Source: Craterostigma plantagineum (taxonomy: Eukaryota > Streptophyta > Magnoliopsida > Lamiales > Linderniaceae). From it: DNA of 64,000 nt. The notes below the pieces were generated by a model that saw nothing but the letters and a program-made list of their open reading frames with translations, searched no databases and had not been told where the DNA came from. The stretch is from NCBI GenBank assembly GCA_027422505.1, contig JAPQWV010000758.1:124001-188000 (forward strand), given 5' to 3'. Below, piece after piece: positions 43,015-55,180 of this stretch. A program made the translations under genes and the position numbers. How positions within the stretch are numbered: position 1 is the first letter of the stretch; the number at the start of each line of letters is the position of its first letter.

Positions 43015-44912
43015 TGTAAAATATAAACGTGATAACGTATAAAAACATGATTCACATTAAACGTACGTAAAATATGTATATCACGTAAATCACGTAAATC
43101 ATTTAATCACATAGAAGCACATAAGATCATATATGTGTTTACGCAATGTAGATGAATAATTCACCTACCTGTCCTCCTGATATAATCGGGCACGGTATCT
43201 GGTGGACGTCCTAAATCTCGTACCTCTGAATATACAAATATTATTAGTATTTGTACTACTCCCCGAACTGTACTAATCTAAATAATTATTTTTAAATATT
43301 TTCTTAGTAGTCAACGGTCAACTCCCGAAACTCTTATTAGTTCGCTCGAATCATACAGAGATTTAAACTAACTATACTGAATTTAATAAATCGCCCGATT
43401 TGTAGTCGAGACTAAATTCACGTTAGGACCACCTAGATTTCGATCGAAAGTAACTATTATGGTATTTAAACCCTAAATCGTCCGACTCTAAGCTCGGCGA
43501 GAGATTCTATCGATCGAAACGTGTCAGGTCAAATTTATTAAAATAATCTACGGTTTGCAACTATTCTAAATCGCCCGATTGGTTTATGTACATCAATTAG
43601 TTTCGCCCGATTGTTCATGCATGGGGCGAGTTTCGCCGAGTTCTTTCATTCGCCCAAATTGCCCGATTCTAGCACTTCTGCATCGCCCGATTTATCATGC
43701 TCTTATATCGCCCGATTCATTTTAAGTGTTTCCAATCATTCGGTTGATTAGTGACAATTCATGTCTAGTTTTGCTGAGTTGTTCAGCTCCTCGCAAATCG
43801 CCCGATTTGTAGTAGCCGAAACCTAGTTTCGCCGAGATCTACTTAAAAGTTCAAATCGGTCGATTGGTCACCCTTGGAATCGCCTGATTTTGCTTAGCAA
43901 CTTAACCAATATCGACCGAAACCTCCTCATGTTAACCTAAACTGATCGATACTATTACAAGTTCTAATCGCCCGATTTTGCACTTAATAAACTAAACCTT
44001 ATGCCACATGATAAATTTCTCAATCGACTGATACTTATCCAATAATAAATCTTCTGAATCATCGAAAAGCTAAATCTTAAACTACCTAATTCGCCCGATA
44101 CTGACATGAATTTAAATCGGCCGATTCCAATAAAACCCTAGGAATAAAATTCATATTTCATTAGGATCAGTTTCGAAAATTATTTCAAACCCAGAAAGCC
44201 TTACACCTTAAAACACTAAATCTCTACAGAACCTATCAAAACTCTTAGGTAACTATATGTTTCGAAATTATTAGGACTTATATTGTATAAGCACTAGGTA
44301 TAAACCAAACCTTAAGGAATAAGGGTTTTCAAGGATGGGAAATTTCGAACTCTCCCATGATTGCCCCACAACCACGTAAATATATATATGTATATATTAT
44401 ACATATATATACATATATATTGTAGACATGTTTAAGTATAAAGCTTTCGTATACCTCTAGCTGTTAATTTCCTATCCTCACCGAAATTCTTCTTCTCCTT
44501 GCTTCTGATTTTCTTCTTATCTTCTTGTACGCATTTTGTGCTGATTTTTGCTTTATGAGGGTTTCATTTCATTATGCTTTTAGATAATTACATGACAGGT
44601 TTTGAAATTTGTGCTTAATTAGATGTCAAGCCAGTGACGATTTGTTTTTCCTCCCATGTTAAGGAAAGTATAATCTTATTAAACCTTATTATATTTGAAT
44701 ACTTTGGGCCTTATTTACGTACTTATGGCCCACTTAACTAATGCATTATTCATAGATATGTATTTTATTTTATTTTTGAAATAAAATTTCAACACTATTA
44801 TAGTTTGAGTTTTTACCCCTAAAACTTTTAATTGTTTTATCGAGATTCTTATTTCACGAACTTACACCATTAATTATATCAAAATCCCGTATTAAATTTT
44901 ACGAGTATTACA
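43015..44912 (-). repeat. X: isolated LTR (about 1.9 kb)
   Basis: The minus strand runs from TGTAATACTCGTAAAATT to GTTTATATTTTACA with TG...CA ends. Copia A post-pol sequence lies on its left and copia B post-pol sequence on its right, in opposite orientations. The flanks GTCTT and GAAGA are not a direct duplication. The centre (43390-44120) is packed with ATCGCCCGAT motifs, and 44380-44426 is a TA repeat. No gene. Confidence 0.72.
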
Positions 44913-46026
44913 GAAGACAAAGTAGTCCCCTGCACCTATTGGCTCGGTCCGGCTTATTTGTGGACTAGAGGACTGAGGAAGACGGTCATGTTTATGTTTT
45001 GTACGCCGTTCCTGTTTGCTGTTGCGTCATTCCCTTTTGAGTTTCTCTTTTGTTTTTGTTTTGGAGATGAGGTGCTTCCTAGACCTACATTTGGCTGAGA
45101 GGGTTGGCTTATCCCTGGGTTAGGTTCGACTGGTATGTGTTGAACCATGGAGATATCTTCGAGGTTGTTTGCTCGAAGGTATTTTTGGAGCACTGGGTCA
45201 GTTGGATCGAGGAGTTGAAGTAGATAATCTGGTAAGATCATTGCCTCCTGATCGATCTTGCTCTTAGTTGATTGTATTTTGTTGAGCTTTGGAGTTAGCC
45301 CTCGGCCTGGGGTCGGCGCTCTATTTCTGGATGAAGATCTAGGAAATGTTGGACGATGACAGGGAGCCACCGTAAGTAAGAAAGTACTCGCTTTGTTGAT
45401 TCGAGACCTCGTCTTCTTAATTGATCAAGGATGTCCGCCCATAACAGTTGGGCGACGTCATAATTTTTGTTGAAGACGATGCCGTGGAAGATCAACATAA
45501 TGTTGCGGTTGCACCAATCGGATCCAACATGCTTTGGAGAAAGGCATTTGTTGATGATCAGTAAGAGGGTCTCCGCCAGGGTCCAGGGATATCTTTTGCT
45601 GAGAAGTCCGGGAGGTGAATGGAGTTTTGGGCGTTAGTTTGTGGCCCATGAATAGGAAGTCTGTGATGAGATCATCGTTACAGGGATGTGTATCGTAGAG
45701 AAGTGAGTGTGGTAGGTTTAGTACGGAGCAAAGAATGGTTAGGGTAAAAACGACAATGGTATTGTCGATTTTGGCGAAGAGACATGTTGTTTTTGGGTTA
45801 TTTGTCGGGTTTTGAAGAGTGGCCCAGAATTGTTGTACATAGACTTCAAGGACACACTCGGTGATATTGAGGGCTGTTTTCAGAGGATGATTGGCTAGGA
45901 TTTTGATGATGATAGGATCTGGGCAGGAGGTGTTATCAAAGTCTAGTCCTTTGAAGACTGCAAGTTGTTAGGTATTCTCTCTGCCCAGTCCTTTGAAGCA
46001 AAAATATCAGCAATTTGTCGCACCAT
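44913..46026 (-). pseudogene. Copia B post-pol ORF (5' part)
   Basis: The start is probably ATG at 46026 (MVRQIADIFASKDWAERIP). Copy A lacks this N-terminus. After a frameshift near 45955 come KILANHPLKTALNITECV, then 45649-45458, 45498-45295 and 45370-44954 (EAMILPDYLLQLLDPTDP, SQPSQPNVGLGSTSSP). Sequence continues past the stop at 44954 to the X junction. At least three frame changes. Unknown function, as in copy A. Confidence 0.72.
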
Positions 46027-47185
46027 TTTGATAATTGTGAGATAAGATCAAGAGGTTAGTAGATAATCATTAGAGGCACCAATGTGAAAGACGTGACGAG
46101 ACTAAATGTTGTAACACTTTGGGACTTAGAAAAATTTCAGAAGTCAATTTCATTAAAGTTGGATAGGCCGATACAAAAAAAAAATTGGATATTTAATAAT
46201 CAACCGGCGAGGTCTTCAATCGAGCCATAATCTTAATAACATTATAATTCAGTTTCGGTCAAGGTATTCAATCAGGCGATTCAAATCATAGTGTTATTAT
46301 AAATAAGTTTCGGGGGAAAGTATGTAATCGGGCGATTAAAATCATAGTGTTATTATAAGTAACATTCGGGCGATGTAATCAGGGCGATTAAAATCACAGT
46401 GTTATTATAAATCAGTTTCGGGCGAAGGTTAAGTGCTCCAGTAAAATCTGATCGGCCGATTGAGTTTCGGCCGAATGAAGTTCAATCAAAACACAATTTG
46501 GGTGCGATTCGAGCGAACTCATTCAAATCCTAATCTACGAATCCTGCAATAATAAGAACAATATCAGTTAAGACTTGCAGATGTTATGTTCCTTACCGAT
46601 AGTGAGTTTTGAACTGCAAAAATCGTGAAAAAACAAGATTTGTGTGTGATTGTGACGAGATTTGTGTGCGATTGCAGAGAGAATTTTGAGAGTAAATCGG
46701 GAGAATCGATGAAAAATGACTGAGTTTCGGGCGAAACATTATTTATATAGATTGAGTTTCGATCGAAAGTAGTTTCGGGTGATTATCTGTTTCGCCGAGT
46801 AGAAATTACAAAGGGTTTTATAATTTTAGTTTCGATCGATTCAAACGAGTTTCGGGCGATACTCAGTTTCGCCGAGAAAAAGTTTAAAGATTTTGAATAT
46901 TTCAGTTTTGTGTTTCGTCGTTTAAGAGATTTTTTATTTTAAAGGTAATGAAAATTCCTATCTCGGTTACAGAAACTCCCCCTTAATTTGTGCATAAGTT
47001 TTCAAGACTCCCCCTAGATATGATAGTAAAGTTTTCCGACACACACAAGAAGATATAGCGAGAAAATCAAGTGACCTATTTACACATTATAAGGTTCATG
47101 TAGGGACAATCGATGTCTTACAATTCAACATGCCTAACCTAGACACCAAGAATTGGAATCGCTTTTATCCAATGCCTTAGTGAAT
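46027..47185 (-). other. Copia B pol/post-pol intergenic region
   Basis: No coding. In element sense, two PPT-like runs follow RNase H: CTAGGGGGAGT (47008-47018) and TTAAGGGGGAGTTT (46974-46987). Then comes a stretch rich in TTCGCCCGA/ATCGCCCGAT motifs (46870-46150). A TATA box lies at 46749, a leader follows, and TTTTTGCAG, a good 3' splice-site match, is at about 46614. Confidence 0.6.
46742..46749 (-). promoter_or_regulatory. Candidate internal promoter for post-pol ORF
   Basis: TATATAAA on the minus strand, about 720 bases upstream of the post-pol ATG, is followed by a pyrimidine-rich CTCTCAAAATTCTCTCTGC start-like sequence. Suggestive only. Confidence 0.4.
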
Positions 47186-48547
47186 AAATCAGTAAGTTGA
47201 AGGTCTGTGTTAACAAAATGCATTTCGTTATTCTACATGTTCCTTGATAAAGTGATATCTAATGTCTATATGTTTTGTGCGTGCGTGATGACGGGATTGC
47301 TTGTTATAGCTATTGCACTTTTTGAGTCACTAAAGATGGGGATACGATTTAATGAAATGCCAAAGTGTCGTAGTTGGGTTCTCATCCACAAAATTTGTGA
47401 GCAACAACTCGCAGCAGCGACATATTCTACCTCTGCTGTCGAGGTTGAGACAATTTTATTTTCGAGATTACCAGCTTACGAGTTTACCCCCGAGAAACTA
47501 AGCGGCTCCTGAGGTGCTCTTCTTGTTCAGCTTGCATCCCGCGTAATCAGCGTCTGTGTATCCTACGAGTTCAAAGCTTGAGTCCATTGGGTAACATAGA
47601 CCTAGGTTGGGAGTTCAAAGCTTTTGACGGCGAGCATGTGAGACTCCTTTGGTTCAGCTTGAAAGCGAGCATAGATACCCATGGAGAACATAATGTTAGG
47701 TCGACCGGACGTGAGATAGAGCAGAGATCCTATCATGCCTCTATATATTGCTTGATTGAAAGATTTTCCTGAGGAATCTGCATCAAGCTTGCATGATGTG
47801 GACATGGGAGTGCTGGCAGGCTTGGAGTTGTCTAAGTTGTACTTTTTGAGGATGTTATAAATGTACTTGGATTGGTTGATGAAGATTCCCTCGTGAAGCT
47901 GCTTAACTTGGAGGCCTAAAAAGAAGCTAAGTTCTTCCATCATACTCATTTCGAATTTCTGCTTCATAAGATCTCAAAAGTTTCTGCACATCCTTTCATC
48001 CGTTGAGCCGAAGATGATGTCGTCGACGTAAATCTGTACTAACATAATGTCTAATAGAGAGCTTTATCGTGTCTGAGAGCTTGTTTAAGTCCAGTGAACA
48101 TGAGAAAATCCGAAAGGACCAGCCTCTCGGAGCTTGTTTAAGTCTATAGAGAGCTTTATCGTGTCTGTACACGTGGTCGGGGAATTGTTCGCTCGCAAAA
48201 CCTTCAGGCAGAGATACAAAAACTTCTTCCTTCAGAACTCCATTGAGAAATGGAGTTTTGACGTCCATCCGGTAGACTGTAAAGTTCTTGTGTGCAGCGA
48301 AGGCTAAGAAAATCCTGATGGCTTCAATTCTCGCGACTCGAGCATAGGTCTCATCATAATCGATTCCTTCCTGTTGATTGTAGTCTTTTGCTACCAGCCT
48401 TGCTTTATTTCGTATCAAAACTCCTTGCTCGTCCTTTTAGTTCTTGAAAACCCATTTAGTACCTATGATGGCTTTCCCGGACGATCTAGCCACTAAGTTC
48501 CAGACTGCCAGCCTTTCAAACTGGTTGATTTCCTCATGCATTGCGAT
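47186..48547 (-). pseudogene. pol: Copia B reverse transcriptase and RNase H
   Basis: RT starts at the S junction (IIGTKWVFK), then 48418-47996 ([52 protein letters not shown]). A local duplication near 48050-48150 repeats the GAGAGCTTTATCGTGTCTG and GCTTGTTTAAGTC segments and disrupts the frame before the YVDD box (about 48020). RT end (FEMSMMEELSFFLGLQVKQL) and RNase H (IYRGMIGSLLYLTSGRP, HARTKHIDIRYHF) follow to 47190, with more shifts. Confidence 0.85.
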
Positions 48548-50253
48548 TGTTGACCTTTTTGGTCCATATATGCTAGAGAGTTTTGATGAACGATGTAATT
48601 GTAATGACATTAGGTCTATAAATTAAGCAATTCGATTTGGGACAAATAAAATGTCTAAGTTCATGATAATGTTCAACCATGCATTGCAAATGAGATGAAA
48701 ATTGTTAAAGTGTTGAATATTTGAATTGCGTATGATTTTGTGATGATTTGATGGAACTAAGTGATCGCATGTTATAGACAGTCCATGAGATAGGATATAT
48801 CTTTCTGTGCTATATATGGAAATAATGCATGAGATATCCTACTGAGTTATAAAAGGAAAATATGTTGTTTATATATGGAAAGTGATATATCCGTTGATAC
48901 TTGTTTATTCCTGGACGAAAATCACTTATACGATTCTTGCATGCTTTCCACTGAATTTAATGTGAAATATTAAATTGATATCTTTCCTTATGCTGATTGG
49001 ATATTATATTTAGGAAAGATTTGATTTAATTAACCTTGTGGATAAGGTGCTCATATATGGTATGTGGTATAGCGGGTGATATCTCTGAAATAAGAAAAGT
49101 TGTGCCATGATGTGATAAATCGATTTAAGTAAGCTCTGATCTGACTTGTGTGCTAATCATGGTAAATATATTCATTAAATGCTATGAGCTGTACATGGGA
49201 AACGTGCTGATGCCTTGCTATCTCGTGTGCCATACTTGGAAAGTAAATCTGGATTGACTCGTTACTAGGAACTGATAGCAGGGAATCACTTATAGAAAGT
49301 TTCGATATGGAAAATATATGCGAAGTGGTTGAATATGCTTGAGAACGAAATTGAGCTTTTATATGGAATATAATCATGCTTTAATGTGCTATATGACCGT
49401 TGTGATGATTTATTAAAAGCATGATTTATATGGTATGATTGATTCGAAAGCTACATGGAAACTATGCTTGATTTGGTGATTATTATTTGATATGACTTTC
49501 CATGTGAAGTGCTATTAGAAAAGGATTATATATGAGCTGCACTTTAGATTTTCGTAGAACACAGAGAATTTGCGAATTTAAGCCTACGAGAGATTTTTGA
49601 GCAGAGAGATACTAAGAGATTCCTGAGCCATTCACTTGCGATAGCTTTCTGCCTTACTGAGCGTTAACCTGCGTATCCATCACTGAGCGAGTAATTTATC
49701 CGATATTCCATCATCCCCTCCCATATATTCTGTCTTCGGACGTGCTGTCTTCGGACGTGAGCAATACCAAGGAGGCAAGGTCGACGTTTACGCACACGTG
49801 AAGGGAAGGACAAGTCCGGGGGCCCTTCGGTAGCGAGCTGTGTCTGTCGGGATCAAGGAGATTCCGAGGAACGAAACTCGGCGTGTGGTAACCCAGTAGT
49901 GTCTAGTGTTCGACTTGTTTCGGTTGTGTATTGGGCTAACCAATCAGTTTTGTATCCAGCTACGGTGCATTATAGTGATTGGTTAAACTCTTGGGAAGCA
50001 AATCCCAAGGAGAGGAGTAAACCCCAGTTGGGGATATAACCTCTATAAAAATCCTGTCTCGCATTTACTTTTCAGTTATTTCGTTATCACTGTGAGACAG
50101 ACCCGAAATACATCCGACAATACTAGGATATAACAGGCATACTCGTCCCAATATTATTTGGCATATCTAAGTCACCACACTAAGGTTTTGTAAAAGAAGC
50201 ATAAAATTTTATAAGCCTAATTCACCCCCCTCTTAGGCACATTTATATCTTCA
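48548..50253 (+). repeat. S 5' LTR (1706 bp)
   Basis: It runs from TGTTGACCTTTT to TTTATATCTTCA. It has a direct repeat of TGTCTTCGGACGTG near 49731-49758 and a TATA box at 50044. The 74-aa minus frame at 49153-49377 is repeated in the other LTR and is not a gene. Confidence 0.95.
50044..50051 (+). promoter_or_regulatory. TATA box in S 5' LTR
   Basis: TATAAAAA lies 210 bases before the LTR end, with a purine/pyrimidine-balanced leader after it. It is conserved at 59411-59418 in the 3' LTR. Confidence 0.7.
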
Positions 50254-50255
50254 TT

Positions 50256-50267
50256 TGGTATCAGAGC
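50256..50267 (+). other. S primer binding site
   Basis: TGGTATCAGAGC two bases after the LTR: initiator Met tRNA site. Confidence 0.92.
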
Positions 50268-50312
50268 GGGTTACTCAAACGACGGGCCTAACAAGCCTGA
50301 GTTAAAGATCTA

Positions 50313-51724
50313 ATGGCTTCTTCGAGTTTTGATGTTTTTGCAGAAGGACAGTCCCATTCTAGGCCACCACTTTTCGATGGAACAAACTATGCTATATGGA
50401 AAAATCGTATGAAGGAATTCCTGCTTGCTACTGACTATGACCTGTGGGATATCATCACAACTGGACCTTACGATCCCAAGAAGGCGGATGGAACGGCAAA
50501 GAAAGGGTCCGAGTACGATGCAACAGACAAGCGAGGAATATCCTTGAATGCCAAAGCTAAGAACATGATTGCCTGCGCACTTACAAGAGAAGAATACAAT
50601 CGTGTAAGTTCATGCGAATCGCGAAGGATATGTGGGAGATGCTTCAGGTCACACATGAGGGAACCACTCGAGTTGTACAAGAAAGAATAGCCCTCTTAAC
50701 TCACCAATACGAGCTGTTCAAAATGGAGGACAACGAGACCATAAGCCATATGTACGCGAGATTCATGAACATCATCAATCAAATGTTCTCGTTGGGAAAG
50801 AAAATACCAGACGGTGAGAAAGTGCGGAAAATACTGAGATCTCTTCCAAGAGAATGGAATCCCAAAGTAACTGCCATCTACAAAGCAAAGGACCTGGACG
50901 AACTTTCCGTGTCAGAACTAATCGGATCTCTTACCACCTACGAGATGACTCAGATCTCCATTCAAGAGAAACCAACCGTCCGAAATCAACCAAACATTGC
51001 CTTTAACACCGAACAAGAAGACGCTTCAGAAGGTGAAGAAGAAACTGAGGAGGAACTAATGGAGCAGATTGCCATGCTGACCAGAAGGTTTGAAAAGTTT
51101 CGGATGAGAAGGAAGTTCAAAGGAAACTCAAAGTTCCAACCTAGGAACAAGGGAATATCGTCATCCGGCAACAACGTGCAAAAATGCTTCAAGTGCAACA
51201 AGCCAGGCCACTTCGCCTCAAACTGCCTGATGGAAAATGGTGACAAAAAGGTAAAGAAGCAGAAAGCAATGGTCACTAACTGGGAAGAGGGCGAGAGCGA
51301 AGAAGAGGAAGATCTCGCCTACATGGCCAATAATGATGATCAGGTATCTTCTTCATCCACTGTTAAGAAAATTCTTTTTCTAAATGAATTATATGCTAGG
51401 CAAGATGAATCTCATGATAACGCTTCCTCAGTTCCTGAAGTAGATGAAAGGGAAGAAATGTTTGAAATTATTCAAAATGCAGAAAGAAGGATTAAGTTGC
51501 TCAACTCACAAGTAAAGAGTCTGATTAGGCAACGAGATGACGTAGCTAGAGAAAAGCATCAAACAGATCTAGAAAATGAGCGTCTGAAAGCCGAGCTAGA
51601 AACTCTTAAGGAAGAGAAAGTCTTGTGTAATTGCGAAAAGCCTAGGAAGCAAGAAAACATATCTAGAGACACGTCCATCCTTAAGGATTTCTTAGAAGAA
51701 AAAAAATTGTTAGACTTTTTGTAG
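50313..51724 (+). pseudogene. gag: S gag (one frameshift)
   Basis: The ATG at 50313 is well placed 60 bases after the PPT-free leader: RPPLFDGTNYAIWKNRMKEF is a typical copia Gag start. A frameshift near 50605 moves reading to 50612-51724: IAKDMWEMLQVTHEGTTRV, RKILRSLPREWNPKVTAI, an acidic stretch, CCHC knuckle CFKCNKPGHFASNC (about 51187-51228), another acidic run and a coiled coil (51450-51630). Ends LLDFL then stop. Forms the cytoplasmic particle and binds RNA. Confidence 0.9.
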
Positions 51725-52082
51725 GACAACATAATCTCAACATGATACTCGATCTTCCTAGACATGTTGGAAATACAGGGATAGGATATTCCACAACACC
51801 TAAGCATGCTGCACCTTCACCAGATATTAGAAAGCCTAAATGTTTTTCATGCGGCAGTCACGGTCATTATGCTAACCACTGTTTCTTGAAGAAAGCTGAT
51901 AAAACTAGATATGTCTGGAGACCAAAGCAGATTCCTAAGAATCAAAGTTCTAACACTGGCGCGTCTGTGTTTATGAGATCACAGTCCGTGACAGATGATA
52001 TATCATGTGTTAACAGGAGTTATTCTACCACTAACCTTTTAGGACCCAATCGAAGTTGGGCACCTTAGAAAAGAAATGATTC
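51725..52082 (+). pseudogene. S gag C-terminal extension with second zinc knuckle
   Basis: The frame at 51742-52068 carries CFSCGSHGHYANHC (about 51840-51881), a second CCHC box, and ends with LLGPNRSWAP just before the protease region. Frames differ on both sides, so indels near 51728 and 52075 separate it from gag and pol. A second knuckle between gag and protease is common in SIRE-like elements. Confidence 0.75.
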
Positions 52083-53858
52083 ATGCAGGTACAAAGAAGA
52101 AAATCCAGCAAAAAGAACAAATGGTACCTCGACAGTGGGTGTTCCCACCATATGACAGGTGATATCAGCAAGTTTGTGTCGGTAAAAGCCTATGATGGAG
52201 GATATGTCTCCTACGCCGACAATACTAAAGCTAAGATCATTGGGGTTGGAACTGTTGGTAACACTTTACATACTACTATAGATGACGTATGGTTAGTTAA
52301 GAATCTAGAACATAATCTCATCAGCATTAGTCAACTATGTGATAAGGGTCATACCATAACCTTTGAAAATGATAAGTGTATTGTTAGAAACAATGATAAG
52401 GTACTGTTTAGTGCATCTAGGGATAGGAATATTTATTGCATAACTCTTGATGATATCACTAACCAGAACGTCAAGTGCTTAGCAGTTACACAGGATAACA
52501 CCTGGTTATGGCATAGACGCCTAGGACATGCCAACATGGAATTACTGTCTCACATCACAAGCAATGCACTGGTGCGAGGTGTTCCTGACATAAAATTTGT
52601 CAAGGACAAAACATGCAAGGAATGCCAAATGGGCAAGCAGACCAAGACATCGATTATGGCAAAGAATGTGATATCCACATCCAGACCTCTGGAATTACTG
52701 CATCTCGACCTTTTTGGTCCTGTCCAGATGATGTCTCTGCGAGGTAAAAGATATGCATTTGTTATCGTTGATGATTATTCCAGGTATACTTGGGTGATAT
52801 TTCTTGCACATAAGAATGAGGCACTAGATAACTTTGTATCGCTAGTTAAGAGACTTGAAAATGAAAAAGAAACAACCTTATGTAGGATACGCAGTGATAA
52901 CGGACTGGAATTTGATAGTAAGTCATTTGCATCATTCTGTGATCAGTACGGATATAGTCATAATTTCTCTGTCCCTATAACTCCTCAACAGAATGGCGTA
53001 GTTGAACGTAAAAATAGGGTATTACAGGAAATGGCTAGATCTATGTTACATGAGTATGATATTCCTAAACAGTTCTGGGCGGAAGCTGTTAGTACAGCTT
53101 GTTATGTGTCTAACCGTGTTTTCCTTAGGCCGATATTAAAAAAGACCTCTTATGAAATCTGGCATTGTAGAACTCCAAATATTAGTTACTTTCGTGTGTT
53201 TGGATGCAAATGTTTTATCTTGAACGATAGAGATAAGAGAGGAAAATTTGACTCTAAAGTTGATGAAGGGATATTCCTTGGTTACAGTCTTCACTCTAAG
53301 GCATATCGTGTTTATAATAAAAGGAAGCTGACTGTTCAGGAGTCCATACATGTTACTTTTGATGAGATACCTAACGCAGATGCTACTGATGAGGAAGGTA
53401 TAGATTTGCCCTGTGCAGAATTACAGGATACTGAAGACGGTAAGGACGATATTCCAGAAGACGAAAATGTAGAGACACTGGAACCAAAAGCTGATGAGCT
53501 ACAACCTATAAATTGGAAACATGCTTCCAGTCATCCAACAGATCAAGTGATAGGAAATATCAGATCTGGAATCAAAACTCGAGCAACTGTACGAAATCAG
53601 GATACAGAGGAATCTCATGATGTACTACTTTCAATGATGGAACCAAAAACAGTCCATGAAGCCTTGGATGATATATCCTGGGTCTCTGCCATGGAAGATG
53701 AGTTGGCTCAGTTCGAAAAGAGCCAAGTGTGGACACTCGTAGAGAGACCGGATGAAAAATCCATCATAGGAACCAAATGGGTCTTCCGCAACAAACTCGA
53801 CGAACATGGTAATGTCACAAGGAACAAAGCGAGGTTAGTTGCAAAAGGTTATTCCTAG
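52083..53858 (+). pseudogene. pol: S pol: protease, integrase, start of RT (591 aa open)
   Basis: Protease: KWYLDSGCSHHMTGD with catalytic DSG. GAG-preintegrase and HHCC: LWHRRLGHANMELL, CKECQMGK. Integrase core: LDLFGPVQMMS (first Asp), RSDNGLEFDS (second Asp), QQNGVVERKNRVLQEMAR (Glu), FWAEAVSTACYVSNR, FRVFGCKCFI. RT begins at about residue 540 ([35 protein letters not shown]) and hits TAG at 53856 where Gln or Glu is usual. The Met at 52083 is probably internal. Confidence 0.93.
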
Positions 53859-55180
53859 GAGGAAGGTATTGATTTCGATGAAACTTTTGCTCCGGTAGCT
53901 AGATTAGAGTCTATACGTGTCTTACTTGCATATGCATGCTTTAAACGTTTTAAACTTTTTCAAATGGACGTAAAAAGTGCATTTTTAAATGGCTTTATAA
54001 ATGAAGAGGTTTATGTAGAACAACCACCGGGCTTTGCTAGGGAAGATTTTCCAAACCATGTTTTCAAGTTAAATAAAGCATAGGTTTAAAGCAAGCACCT
54101 AGGGCATGGTATGAAAGGCTAAGTAAGTTCTTGATTGACATAGGATTTACGACAGGAACTATTGATAACACGCTGTTTATTAAGTATGAAGGTGATCACA
54201 TGATACTGGTCCAAATATACGTTGATGATATCATATTTGGTAGTACTAATATCCTTCTTTGCGACGAATTCTCTAAGTCTATGCAGAAGGAATTTGAGAT
54301 GAGTTTAATGGGTGAGCTGAACTACTTCCTTGGGTTGCAAATAAAGCAACTTGATGATGGAACTTTCGTATCCCAGACGAAGTACAGCAAGGAACTACTG
54401 ATAAAATTCGGGATGAGTGATTCCAAAGCGATTTCCACTCCCATGCATCAGACCACCAAAATAGACAGTGACGAATCAGGTACACCAGTTGATCAAACAG
54501 AATATCGAGGTATGATCGGAAGCCTTCTTTACTTGACTGCTAGTCGCCCTGATATTATGTTTGCTGTTGGTATGTGCTCGAGATATCAGTCTGACCCTAG
54601 GGAATCTCACCTAACAGCAGTTAAGCGTATACTTAGATATATCAAGGGTACTGTAAATTTTGGTCTATGGTACTCTCATACAGATGAATTCCCATTAATG
54701 GGATATTCCGACGCCGACTATGCCGGCTGTAGGGAAGATAGGAAAAGTACTAGTGGAACTTGCCAATTACTTGGAAATTCCCTAGTAACTTGGTCTAGTA
54801 GAAAGCAAAATGCTGTCGCCCTCTCCACAACCGAAGCTGAATATATGGCCTTACGAAACTGTTGTCAACAAGTTCTTTGGATGAAACAAACCCTTAGTGA
54901 TTTTGGGTTAGGTTATGATAACATTTCTATTATGTGTGATAGCACTAGCGCTATTAGTATCACTAAGAATCCCGTGCATCACTCTCGTACTAAGCATATT
55001 GAGGTTAAACATCATTTCATACGAGACCATGTTCAGAAGGGGAATATCAGTGTGGAATTCATAGGAACAAATGATCAGCTTGCTGATATCTTCACGAAAC
55101 CCCTAATTGAGGCAAGATTCTGCGACATCCGTGATCGATTGGGAATTATCGAGCTAAATAAGGTTAGTAAATCTGCCTAA
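53859..55180 (+). pseudogene. pol: S reverse transcriptase and RNase H
   Basis: 53859-54080 reads EEGIDFDETFAPVARLESIR, FQMDVKSAFLNG and VEQPPGFA in the frame before the stop. A small deletion at 54080 destroys the Leu-Tyr-Gly motif. From 54131 a 349-aa frame is intact: [13 protein letters not shown] (catalytic), MGELNYFLGLQIKQL, YRGMIGSLLYLTASRPDI, then RNase H GYSDADYAGCREDRKSTSG, LSTTEAEYMALRNCC, SRTKHIEVKHHFIRDHV to the natural stop at 55178. Confidence 0.93.

Noticed and set aside
49153..49377. 74-aa minus frame found twice (also 58520-58744)
   Set aside because: Duplicated only because it is in both LTRs of S; no domain, and opposite to the element's sense.
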